A stretch of 34,686 bases of DNA from Deltaproteobacteria bacterium (GTDB taxonomy: Bacteria; Desulfobacterota; Desulfomonilia; UBA1062), in the NCBI GenBank assembly GCA_018433775.1, contig JAHDQN010000044.1, forward strand, positions 1-34,686, read 5' to 3'. The translations under genes and the position numbers were made by a program. Positions 1-8,506 of the stretch are shown in pieces (the stretch's first letter is position 1; the number at the start of each line of letters is the position of its first letter). Below the pieces are notes generated by a model. The model searched no databases. It was not told the DNA's origin and saw only the letters and a list, made by a program, of their open reading frames with translations.

Positions 1-2223
1 CGTCACGGTCGCGGTCTGGGCGTTGTTGTTCGAGGCCGTTGGCACAAAGCGGATACTCGCCGCGTCAGTCAGCAGCAGCGCCGCATTGCCCGCCACGGCC
101 CCCATGGAGGTCCATCCGCCGCCGGTGTTGTACTGCCAGGTGCCGTCGCCCGTCACGGCGGTTACCGCGATTCCCTCCACCGCGCCGCTGTCCGGGTCCG
201 TGATCCGGTCGCCCCCACAACTGGCGATGATCGCGGCCACCGTATCACCGGCCGGGGCCGCGGCATCCTCGGTCACGCTCGTCAGCACCATCGCCCCGCT
301 GTTGTCCAGCACCGGGGCGTCGTTGACCGCGGTCACCGTGATCTCGATGTCCTTGGCGGCCGTCTGTGCCCCGCCGTCGCCGGTGCTGCCCAGATCGTCG
401 ACGCCTACGCTCAGGGTATCGGTACCGCTGAAATTCATATAGGGCGCATAGGTCATCCCGTTGACGGAGGCATTGACCTCGGCGAGACTGCCCGTGAGAC
501 TGACGGTTCCCGACCCGTCTCCCGTCACCGCGGTCAGGCCGTCGACCTGGGACAGCGTGATCGCGCCGTCACTGGCCTGCAGCGTCACCTGGATGTCCCC
601 CTCGCCGGCGTCCGCGTCCGCGATGCTGAGCGTGTTGATGGCCACGATCCCCTCCTCGCAGGTTTCGATCGGTGTCGAGATCCAGGTCGCGCCGGCACCT
701 ACCACGGTCAGATCGTTGGAGCCCACCGAATCGTCGATGGTCGCGCCGCCGCCGCCGTTCATGCGCCAGTAGCTCACCAGGCCGGGCTCGGAGCCGATCA
801 GTGCCCTGTCCATGTTGTCCAGGATTTGGACCCCGGTCCGCACCACGTTCCAGACGCGCACCTCGTCCACGTCCCCGTAAAAGGACTGGGTGTCCTCAAA
901 ACCCCCTCCGAGGGAGTCCTGCTCCTGGCCGAACACCAGGGTCCCGCCGCCCACCAGCGAGTGCCCCGCCTGGATGGATCCCGTATGTACCGCCGCACCG
1001 TCCACATAGAGGACCGATTCGCCGGTGGCGCTCTCCCAGGTCCAGGCCACGTGGTGCCACTGGCCGTCGTTGACGGCCACGCCGGTGCCTTCGTTGCCGG
1101 CGGCCTTGGTGGCGTTGATCTCCGGGCTCAGGTTGGCGTAGTTGAACAGAAGCGCCTCGTTGGGCGAGACGGACGATGCATAGGAAAAGAGCGAGCCGTC
1201 GTGCGCCGCGTCGTCGGTGCGGACCCACAGCTCGATGGTCAGCTCGGTGGAGGGAAAGCCATCGAAGCCGCTCTTGACGAGGTAATCGGTGGCCGTGCCC
1301 TCGAGGTGCAGGGCATAGCCGGCATCGTTGATCTCGGGCGCCAGATTGGTGTGTATGCCTGTTCCCTGAATGGCGAAGTTGTAGGGATTTTCGTCGCTGT
1401 CGTCGTTTGCGATGCTGATCTCGGCCGATCTCGTTCCCGCGGCCGTCGGGGCAAAGGTGACCTGGAAGGTCGTGGAGCCTCCCGCGGCAACGGTGCCGGC
1501 CGGGTCTTGGGTTACGCTGTAATCCCCTGCCGCGGCACCCGACAGGGACACGAGCGGCGCACCGCCGGTAAGGGTCAGCTCGCTGTCTCCCAGGTTGTCG
1601 ATGGTAAAGGTGCGCACCGTGCTCCCGGAGCCCGCCTCGGCGCTCCCGAAATCCGTGTGGTCACTTGAGGAGGGTGATGAATCACCGTCGCTTATCGTGG
1701 TGCCGTTCCCCTTGATGTCGATTTCCGGCGCAGGCTGATGTAACCCTCCCCCGGCGATTGATAAGGTACAGGTAATTTCCGTATCATAATCGTACATGAA
1801 GAGGTAATATGTCTGCCCTGCGGTAAGAGCGTGTACGATCCTGAAATCAAAACCGACTTCATCGTCACCGGAGGCAATGGTGGCGCCTCCGGAATCCAGT
1901 AGATCGGCATACGCGTCACTCGAACCGGAAGACTGGATCGTATACGTCGCGGAGTCGGCCGGAATTATTTTAAAGAATAGTCCTAAGATTTCAGGGAGGA
2001 GAACTTCTGTTTCGGCCTCGGTAATGAGAGGGGCACTCCCCATGTCTTCGCCGCCTACCAATGCTGCATGTGCCGCAGGGGCGGATGAGAGGACGATGCC
2101 GAGTGAAAGCAGGAGGGGAAACCACAGCCCTCTCTTTTGTCCCGGAACAAGTCCCGAATCCGGGTTCGTGCCCAGGGTATTTTCCGTTCCGGCTTTGCAA
2201 GAGAAACACAGGTGTCTGAACAT
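1..2223 (-). CDS. Large secreted modular adhesin-like protein (C-terminus beyond the window)
   Basis: Open minus-strand frame of 741 codons from an ATG at 2223 to the window edge, so the C-terminus is not seen. The start is supported by AAGGAG eight bases upstream. A hydrophobic segment (about residues 33-53) ends in AHA-A, a plausible signal peptidase I site after an unusually long n-region. Visible modules, in order: a PPC-like beta domain (about 60-160, ending in [13 protein letters not shown]), a choice-of-anchor D / Hydin-like domain (about 165-290, with [13 protein letters not shown] and [17 protein letters not shown]), a LamG/concanavalin jelly-roll (about 300-490, with [17 protein letters not shown] and VDEVRVWN), then cadherin/VCBS-like repeats rich in Asp, Thr and Gly (about 500-741, with [16 protein letters not shown] and [11 protein letters not shown]). 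This architecture is typical of very long exported surface proteins. Adhesion is inferred from family knowledge; ligand and secretion route cannot be seen. Confidence 0.85.
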   Translation of the reverse strand, partial: MFRHLCFSCKAGTENTLGTNPDSGLVPGQKRGLWFPLLLSLGIVLSSAPAAHAALVGGEDMGSAPLITEAETEVLLPEILGLFFKIIPADSATYTIQSSGSSDAYADLLDSGGATIASGDDEVGFDFRIVHALTAGQTYYLFMYDYDTEITCTLSIAGGGLHQPAPEIDIKGNGTTISDGDSSPSSSDHTDFGSAEAGSGSTVRTFTIDNLGDSELTLTGGAPLVSLSGAAAGDYSVTQDPAGTVAAGGSTTFQVTFAPTAAGTRSAEISIANDDSDENPYNFAIQGTGIHTNLAPEINDAGYALHLEGTATDYLVKSGFDGFPSTELTIELWVRTDDAAHDGSLFSYASSVSPNEALLFNYANLSPEINATKAAGNEGTGVAVNDGQWHHVAWTWESATGESVLYVDGAAVHTGSIQAGHSLVGGGTLVFGQEQDSLGGGFEDTQSFYGDVDEVRVWNVVRTGVQILDNMDRALIGSEPGLVSYWRMNGGGGATIDDSVGSNDLTVVGAGATWISTPIETCEEGIVAINTLSIADADAGEGDIQVTLQASDGAITLSQVDGLTAVTGDGSGTVSLTGSLAEVNASVNGMTYAPYMNFSGTDTLSVGVDDLGSTGDGGAQTAAKDIEITVTAVNDAPVLDNSGAMVLTSVTEDAAAPAGDTVAAIIASCGGDRITDPDSGAVEGIAVTAVTGDGTWQYNTGGGWTSMGAVAGNAALLLTDAASIRFVPTASNNNAQTATVT

Positions 2224-2270
2224 GAGATGATCTCCTTCCCGCAGCATGGTTGAAAGCAATGACAACGGAA

Positions 2271-2282
2271 CTGTCCGGACAG
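2271..2282. promoter_or_regulatory. 12-bp perfect palindrome upstream of the adhesin gene
   Basis: CTGTCCGGACAG is a perfect palindrome 48-59 bases upstream of the adhesin ATG. It could be an operator or a short hairpin in the leader. The core GTCCGG/CCGGAC recurs nearby (around 2308, 2428 and 2562), which may be chance in GC-rich DNA. I found no convincing sigma-70, sigma-28 or sigma-54 promoter in 2283-2620. Confidence 0.25.
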
Positions 2283-2620
2283 CTCATCATCCTTTTTTTT
2301 CAGTGTGTTTTCCGTCCGGTTCATACAGTACCCCTGACTGGCCTTATGGTTTATTTGACTCAGGTAGCGCGATTCTTCTCTCCTCGGTGATCGGGCCTGT
2401 TTTCTTTAACCTTTCTTGCCGATGTTGCCGGACGATCCTTATCCCCGGGTCATGAAGCGGAGCCGGCGATGGAAAATGTTTCTGCAGAGGGAGGACATAG
2501 GCGGGAAACGAGGCCGGGAAGGATGATCTCTTCCGACCGCCGAAACGACGTGATCCTCTTTGTCCGGATCGCAGATGACTCCTGAATACTCGTGTACGCG
2601 GATCATCGACATGCATTGAA
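2283..2620. other. Intergenic stretch without a recognisable gene
   Basis: About 340 bases between the adhesin leader and the 6S-like RNA. A run of eight T lies at about 2291-2298 on the plus strand. Frames on both strands give arginine/serine-rich or otherwise unlikely proteins. I see no terminator with a good stem and no known riboswitch core. Confidence 0.4.
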
Positions 2621-2624
2621 TCCT

Positions 2625-2765
2625 CCCTCTTAGTCCGCTTAGGAGGACTTTGAAGGTGGGGGCACATTCCCCGTAAGCTTGCGGCTTCCATGGGAGTCAA
2701 AGGGCTTGCCGTTGAAGATTCATACCAGTGATTCCTCCTTCGCCTCGGCTTCGGAGGGCTAAGCG
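2625..2765 (-). ncRNA. ssrS: Candidate 6S-like regulatory RNA
   Basis: The minus strand can fold as one long rod with a central bubble, the layout of 6S RNA, which binds sigma-70 RNA polymerase by mimicking an open promoter. Closing stem: CUUAG (2763-2759) with CUAAG (2633-2629), UCCG with CGGA, then AGGAGGA with UCCUCCU. The bubble lies between AUCACUGGUAUGAAUC and CCCACCUUCAAAG. The terminal stem pairs GGCA with UGCC and CUCCC with GGGGA and is capped by GAAGCCGCAAGCUU. The CACCUU stretch followed by a small hairpin (AGUCC...GGACU) recalls the 3' side of the bubble in known 6S RNAs. A weak -10 (TAAGAT, 2777-2772) would place transcription start near 2765, at the foot of the stem; no good -35 is seen. 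About 140 nt is short for 6S (usually near 180). This is recognition by eye, not a covariance-model hit. Confidence 0.45.
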
Positions 2766-2816
2766 CACAGGATCTTAAACCACGCGGTCAAAAATCACTC
2801 GTCGGCTGCTTGGGCT

Positions 2817-2905
2817 ATTTCGCGCGCGCACGTGCGGCACCGTGGATCTAAGGCAGGATCTAACCCGGATTGCTGCCATTTCGCGCGCGCACGTGCGGCA
2901 CCGTG
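2817..2905. repeat. Two identical 28-bp direct repeats separated by 33 bp
   Basis: An identical 28-base unit occupies 2817-2844 and 2878-2905 (period 61). It begins ATTTCGCGCGCG, ends TGCGGCACCGTG and contains the palindrome CGCACGTGCG. The 33-base interval holds GGATCTAA twice (2844-2851 and 2856-2863). Repeat and interval lengths are CRISPR-like, and TTTC-N11-TGCGGCA resembles the layout of type I-F repeats. However, there are only two copies, no third unit at the expected spacing and no cas gene in view. A tandem protein-binding site upstream of the 6S-like RNA is at least as likely. Confidence 0.75.
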
Positions 2906-3005
2906 TATTATGGAAGGAGAATCCGGCGCGCCTTCAGGACAGTCCCGGGGCACGGCGCAAGAGAAGAGAACGTGGAGGGCGGGATGATACGGCACGGTTA
3001 AGGTA

Positions 3006-3098
3006 TGGCGGAGAGAGAGGGATTCGAACCCTCGGTAGAGCTTCTGGCCCTACATTCGCTTAGCAGGCGAACGCCTTCGTCCACTCGGCCATCTCTCC
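3006..3098 (-). tRNA. tRNA-Ser (anticodon GCT)
   Basis: Minus-strand class II tRNA of 93 nt including an encoded CCA (3008-3006). The acceptor GGAGAGA (from 3098) pairs with TCTCTCC, discriminator G. The anticodon arm is TTCGC-CTGCTAA-GCGAA, giving anticodon GCT, which reads AGC/AGU. A long variable arm, typical of tRNA-Ser, precedes the T arm with GGTTCGAATCC. It lies 10 bp downstream of tRNA-Ser(TGA) and is the last element of the serS cluster. Confidence 0.97.
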
Positions 3099-3108
3099 GT
3101 ATGGTCTT

Positions 3109-3198
3109 TGGCGGAGGGAGTAGGATTCGAACCCACGGTACCTGAAAAGGTACAGCGGTTTTCAAGACCGCCGCCTTAAGCCACTCGGCCATCCCTCC
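3109..3198 (-). tRNA. tRNA-Ser (anticodon TGA)
   Basis: Minus-strand class II tRNA of 90 nt including an encoded CCA (3111-3109). The acceptor GGAGGGA pairs with TCCCTCC, discriminator G. The anticodon arm GCGGT-CTTGAAA-ACCGC gives TGA, which reads UCA and by wobble other UCN codons. The variable arm is long (TGTACCTTTTCAGGTACC). It begins 22 bp after the serS stop on the same strand, so it may be processed from a serS read-through transcript; no terminator is seen between them. Confidence 0.97.
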
Positions 3199-3220
3199 GC
3201 GTGCAACGGTGTATTTCTCC

Positions 3221-4527
<1,307 letters not shown>

Positions 4528-4723
4528 GATGTCCTCTTGCCCTTGTACAATATTTACGCTCTGCAGCCGCACGACACGGAGCGGGCGCAAAAGTATCCCC
4601 AAGCTTGCTTTTTAAAAAACCATGGGCCACTTTTCCAGGTTAAGATCAAAGACCATGGATTCGCATTTTTTCCACATCGGCTCGAGATATTCATACCCCG
4701 CACCATACATGGAGGCGGCAGTG

Positions 4724-5023
4724 ATGAAAGCTGTCGATACCCACTCCAGCACATACGATCAGGCTCTGGAGGCTATAGACGGTCTCCTCGGGCAGGATTT
4801 CTCTCAGGACGACATGAGCGTCATTATCCAGGATTAGGTGATCAGTGCCCGGATAAACCACCGAAGGGACAACATCGACGTCACCAGGATGCCCCCCGGC
4901 CTCGATCGGATGGCGGCCGGCGAACAGAGTGAGGACACCATCGAAGCGGGCGGCGTCTTCGCGGCCGGCGAGCGTGCCGCGATACCGGCAAAGACCGCAT
5001 CTGACGCATCCGGGAAAATATGA
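4724..5023 (+). pseudogene. Fragment of a YflT-like (general stress protein 17M) domain protein
   Basis: ATG at 4724 has GGAGG eight bases upstream. The 37-codon frame that follows ends at TAG (4835-4837). It contains STYDQALEAIDGLLGQ and FSQDDMSVIIQD, which resemble the start of YflT / general stress 17M-like domains (a D-T-x-x-x-A-x-x-A-I-x-x-L pattern followed by G-F-x-x-D-D-I-S-V-I). After the TAG the same frame stays open for 61 codons to a TGA at 5021-5023, with DNIDVTRMPPGLDRMAAGEQ and a Gly/Ala-rich stretch, loosely like the linker of that family. The rest of the domain is missing. I read this as a gene inactivated by an in-frame stop and 3' loss; a true 37-aa protein cannot be excluded. 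The family call is from pattern memory. Confidence 0.4.
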
Positions 5024-5050
5024 ACCGGCTGGAATCCGGTTCCGGATGCG
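5005..5050. repeat. REP-like nested palindrome
   Basis: Outer arms CGCATCCGG (5005-5013) and CCGGATGCG (5042-5050); inner arms GAACCGG (5022-5028) and CCGGTTC (5036-5042), both perfect. The core GAACCGGCTGGAATCCGGTT reads TGFQPV on the minus strand. That peptide recurs in spurious short proteins of many bacteria because of dispersed REP/RAYT-type palindromes. It overlaps the end of the broken stress gene. I see only this copy in the window, so the REP assignment is inference. Confidence 0.5.
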
Positions 5051-5090
5051 GGCAGGGATCTGCAGGCAGAGGCAGAGGGCATGTGCGCAT

Positions 5091-5126
5091 TGACGGCCCT
5101 GCCCCGTGAGGGTCCCTGCGCCGTCA
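5091..5126. repeat. Inverted repeat, stem-loop
   Basis: TGACGGC (5091-5097) pairs with GCCGTCA (5120-5126), and CCCT/AGGG can pair inside. Only three T follow on the plus strand, so it is not a standard terminator. It may be part of the same palindromic element as 5005-5050. The rest of 5127-5296 shows no gene and only a weak TATACT box before the AsmA-like gene. Confidence 0.4.
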
Positions 5127-5296
5127 TTTCCATGAACCACCGGCGCGGTGTACGGAAAGTGTACACGATTACATTATTGCAATCGAATGCCCCTTCATTT
5201 CCCGGTACCCCAAGAAACCCTGCCTTCCCCCGCAAGGCTCCATTTCTCCATTACATGCCCCAATTTTTGTGTTAATAAGCTGTCACATATACTGGA

Positions 5297-8200
5297 ATGA
5301 TTATGAACGATCGCAAAACACGTAAATTCACGATTCTCTTGTCCGCTTTCCTGGTGCTCGGAGCCGTTATCGGGTATCTGGGACTGACCAGGGTCTTCCC
5401 GACCCTGCTCTCGGCGCACATGGATGATATCCTTGCCGAATATACCGGGCAGGAGGTCGCCATCGGTAACGCATCGGTGGAGATACTCCCCGGCACGCTG
5501 ATAACCCTCGATCATGTGGTGGTCGGGGACCCGGAAGAGCCCCTCCTCAAGGCGCGGCAGATCAGGGCCCGCACATCTTTGTGGAATGCCTTTTTCGGAG
5601 GTCTCCAGCTCTCATCGCTGACCTTGGAGGAACCCCGGATCACCCTGGACAGGAATTCTGTCAATAAATTGACAAAACCGCAGCGGTCCCCGGGCGTGAC
5701 AACCGTCGTCATCCATAACGGCTCTCTGGCCTTTCGGGACGGGACCTGCAGGAGCGTGCTTGAATCGGCCAGCGGCACCATCAGTCCGGAAAAGGTGGAG
5801 TTCAAGGCAGAGGTTCTCGGCGGACAGACGGAAATCTCCATCCGGCGCACAAGGGGGTGGGAGGGAGCCCTCACCTCGCGAAACGTTGACCTCTCGCAGC
5901 TTGCACAGGGAATGCAGGGCATCCTGGATGTGGATGCGGATTTCGTCTGGTCCGGTGAAGGCATCTCCTCGGGTGTCCGTGTCTCCGGTGAGCACGTGGT
6001 CCTTCCCTGGTCTCAAACCGGGATCGAAACGCTGGAGCTTGCCCTCGGGGCACAGGGCGACGACCGGGTTCTGGATATCCATGAGATATCGCTGAGAACC
6101 CCTCTGGTCCGGGTGGACGGTACCGGAAAGATCATGGAGCCACGCAGAAAAACCGGCGCACAGATCTCGCTCGATCTGAGCTCGGACACCTTCGAGTACG
6201 AAAAGATCGTGGATCTCCTCCCCACGCACGAATTCGTTGACTGGCTGGAAACCCTCCTCACCACTCAGATCCGCGGCGGGATGTCCCGCTTCACATCGGC
6301 ACACTACGAAGGCAGCGTGGATGAGCTCGTGCACTTCACCCGGTTTATCGACCGCATCATGGTGATCCAGGATCTCTCGGGGCAGAGCTTCGGCGCCGGC
6401 TTCGGCCCCGAAAGGATCACGGATATCACCGGCCGGGTGGCGTACGGAAACGGCGATATCGTTTTCAGGGATCTCCGGGGGACAATGAACGGCTCGGTCA
6501 TCGAAAAGGTCGACCTTTCATTCCCCGGGATCATTCCTCCGGGCTTGAGGATCGGTGTGGACGTGGAGGCGGACATGCCTGCCCGGGATTTTCTGGATAC
6601 CTGGAACGCAGTAGGACTGCCTGAGTATGCCCTCGACCTCTTCGAGGGTGTCTCCCGCGTCAGCGGGGGAAGGGTGTCCGCGGCAGTGAGCACATATTTC
6701 GATAAAGAGGCCGAGAAAGCCTTTGTCGTCAAGGGCGGCCTCTCGCTGAAGGACTGCGCCTATCAGTGGGGCGGGCAGGCGGTCCACGATCACAGCGGCA
6801 CGGTGGCGGCAGCGGACTTTTCCTCCCCCCTGGAAATATCCTCGACCCTGGTCGCGGGAGGCCACCGCGTCAGGTCTCTCGAGATCACCCTCGCCGATCC
6901 CTTCGGGGAGCAGAAATCGTCTTTCCAGGCAACCGTGGACGGCGGCGTGCTCGGCCCCGAGAGGTTTTCATTCGGAAAAGGCACCCTCCTTCAGATCATG
7001 GGTACGGGAACAGGCCCGGAGATTTCCGCCCGGGCGGATCTCCGCACAGACCGCTTCGAGCTTCTCGGCGCCGCGTACAGGCTCAGGCAGAATCCGGTGG
7101 AGGCGGCCGTGCAGGTCACGGGCAGGATCAGACCCGAGCTCTCCCTGGACTTCACGGGGGAAACCCTGCCCGCCTCTCCGGAAAAGCTCGCCATATCAGG
7201 GCATGTTGGTCCCGCGCAGGGCATGGTCCGTCTCGAGGGCCTGCTGGATCTGGACCGTCTGGTTGCGGTGCAGGCCGATGCTGACCGGCCGCTCTCAGGT
7301 GAGGTGAGCGGAGAGGTGAACATCGGGTGGGGAGAAGAGACAACCCTTCACGGCGCCCTCAGGTGCAGGCAGGCAAAGATATCCGTGAACGGCTCCATCG
7401 TCACCCTCGACGGGCCCGTCCTCATGTCGGGCACGGTGCTGAAAAGCAGCGGCATGCAGGTGCTTGCGGACGATCGGAAGATCACGGTTTCAGACGGCAT
7501 GCTCGTCCTCGCACCCAAACCCGTTTTCAGGGGAGACCTCACCATCGAGGGCCTGTCCCTCCCCCTGCAGGAAAAAATCACGGACACCTTGGGGGATCCG
7601 GCGGCTTACACCGCCGCCGGGCACATCAGATTCCTCGATCTCGATCTCTACGGCATGCCGGTGGATGAGGCCCATGCAGACGCGTCCCTGGAGGACGGGG
7701 TGCTCACCCTTTCCGATATCCGCACCCGCGGCCGGTCGGGCACGATACAGGGCTCGCTTTCCACCGACCTGTCAAAAGTCCTTTCCTTCGATGTCACCTT
7801 TGCCCTGCTCAACGCCAACATCGCCCGTTTTTTCGACGTGGTGTCAGAGGAACAGGACTGGATCAGGGGGACGATGGATCTGAGCGGCCATCTCTCAGGT
7901 GAGAACGGGTCCGTAAACGGCACCATGAACCTGGTCGCCAAGAACGGCCGGCTCAAGAAATATGCCCTGACATCCAGGATATTCGCCCTGCTCAATGTCT
8001 ACAAGATCGTCCAGACCCGCGACATCGAGCTCACCAGCAGGAACTTCCCGTACAACGTCATCACGTGCACCTTCCGGGTCGATGACGGTATCGTGAGCTT
8101 CGACGACTTCTACCTCGACAGCAATTCCCTCCAGCTCTCGGCAGTGGGGAAATACTCGCTTAAAAACAGGAACATCGATGCCGTGCTGGGCATACAGCCT

Positions 8201-8440
8201 TTCGAGACCATCGACAAGGCGATCAGCTGGATACCGCTCCTGGGCTGGGTGCTTACCGGCGACAGCGGCCGGCTCCTGGTGGTGAGCCTGAAGGTGACCG
8301 GGCATGCGGACGACCCCTCGGTGCAGATCGCACCCCTGGAGACCATCTCGAATCCCATCAGGGAATCCATCGTCCGCGCGCTCGGCCTCCCGGCCGAGAT
8401 CCGCCACGAGTTCCGCAAGTACGTGCCGAAAAAGGATTGA
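5297..8440 (+). CDS. AsmA-like inner-membrane-anchored envelope protein
   Basis: A 1047-aa protein with one N-terminal membrane segment (about residues 11-33) and a very long periplasmic part made almost wholly of beta-strand-like sequence. The C-terminal third (from about residue 760, with SGHLSGENGSVNGTMNLVAK, LNVYKIVQTRDIEL, SFDDFYLDSNSLQLSAVG and the final AISWIPLLGWVLTG...VSLKVTGHADDPSV) has the look of the AsmA-like C-terminal/DUF3971 family. That superfamily (AsmA, TamB, YhdP) is thought to form groove-shaped bridges that carry phospholipid between inner and outer membranes; the cargo here is inferred. ATG at 5297 is preceded only by TGGA; ATG at 5303 is an alternative. It stands alone on the plus strand, convergent with hflX, so it is probably transcribed singly. 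Confidence 0.8.
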   Translation: MIMNDRKTRKFTILLSAFLVLGAVIGYLGLTRVFPTLLSAHMDDILAEYTGQEVAIGNASVEILPGTLITLDHVVVGDPEEPLLKARQIRARTSLWNAFFGGLQLSSLTLEEPRITLDRNSVNKLTKPQRSPGVTTVVIHNGSLAFRDGTCRSVLESASGTISPEKVEFKAEVLGGQTEISIRRTRGWEGALTSRNVDLSQLAQGMQGILDVDADFVWSGEGISSGVRVSGEHVVLPWSQTGIETLELALGAQGDDRVLDIHEISLRTPLVRVDGTGKIMEPRRKTGAQISLDLSSDTFEYEKIVDLLPTHEFVDWLETLLTTQIRGGMSRFTSAHYEGSVDELVHFTRFIDRIMVIQDLSGQSFGAGFGPERITDITGRVAYGNGDIVFRDLRGTMNGSVIEKVDLSFPGIIPPGLRIGVDVEADMPARDFLDTWNAVGLPEYALDLFEGVSRVSGGRVSAAVSTYFDKEAEKAFVVKGGLSLKDCAYQWGGQAVHDHSGTVAAADFSSPLEISSTLVAGGHRVRSLEITLADPFGEQKSSFQATVDGGVLGPERFSFGKGTLLQIMGTGTGPEISARADLRTDRFELLGAAYRLRQNPVEAAVQVTGRIRPELSLDFTGETLPASPEKLAISGHVGPAQGMVRLEGLLDLDRLVAVQADADRPLSGEVSGEVNIGWGEETTLHGALRCRQAKISVNGSIVTLDGPVLMSGTVLKSSGMQVLADDRKITVSDGMLVLAPKPVFRGDLTIEGLSLPLQEKITDTLGDPAAYTAAGHIRFLDLDLYGMPVDEAHADASLEDGVLTLSDIRTRGRSGTIQGSLSTDLSKVLSFDVTFALLNANIARFFDVVSEEQDWIRGTMDLSGHLSGENGSVNGTMNLVAKNGRLKKYALTSRIFALLNVYKIVQTRDIELTSRNFPYNVITCTFRVDDGIVSFDDFYLDSNSLQLSAVGKYSLKNRNIDAVLGIQPFETIDKAISWIPLLGWVLTGDSGRLLVVSLKVTGHADDPSVQIAPLETISNPIRESIVRALGLPAEIRHEFRKYVPKKD

Positions 8441-8506
8441 TCGCTACCCGAGGACGGCATCGGTATGGGCCGGCAAGCGGGAAGAGAAATGTGAACCCGT
8501 CCCCGA

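Noticed and set aside
2344..2616. Minus-strand 90-codon frame from ATG 2616 with GGAGG upstream
   Set aside because: The protein is Arg/Pro/Ser-rich with no pattern, and the apparent ribosome binding site is part of the 6S-like RNA 3' strand. A small real gene is not excluded.
2786..2791. TTGACC as -35 of the 6S-like RNA
   Set aside because: It is only eight bases from the TAAGAT -10 candidate, so the two cannot form one promoter.
2817..2905. CRISPR array call
   Set aside because: Only two repeats, no third at the same spacing, no cas genes in 34.7 kb; reported as a repeat instead.
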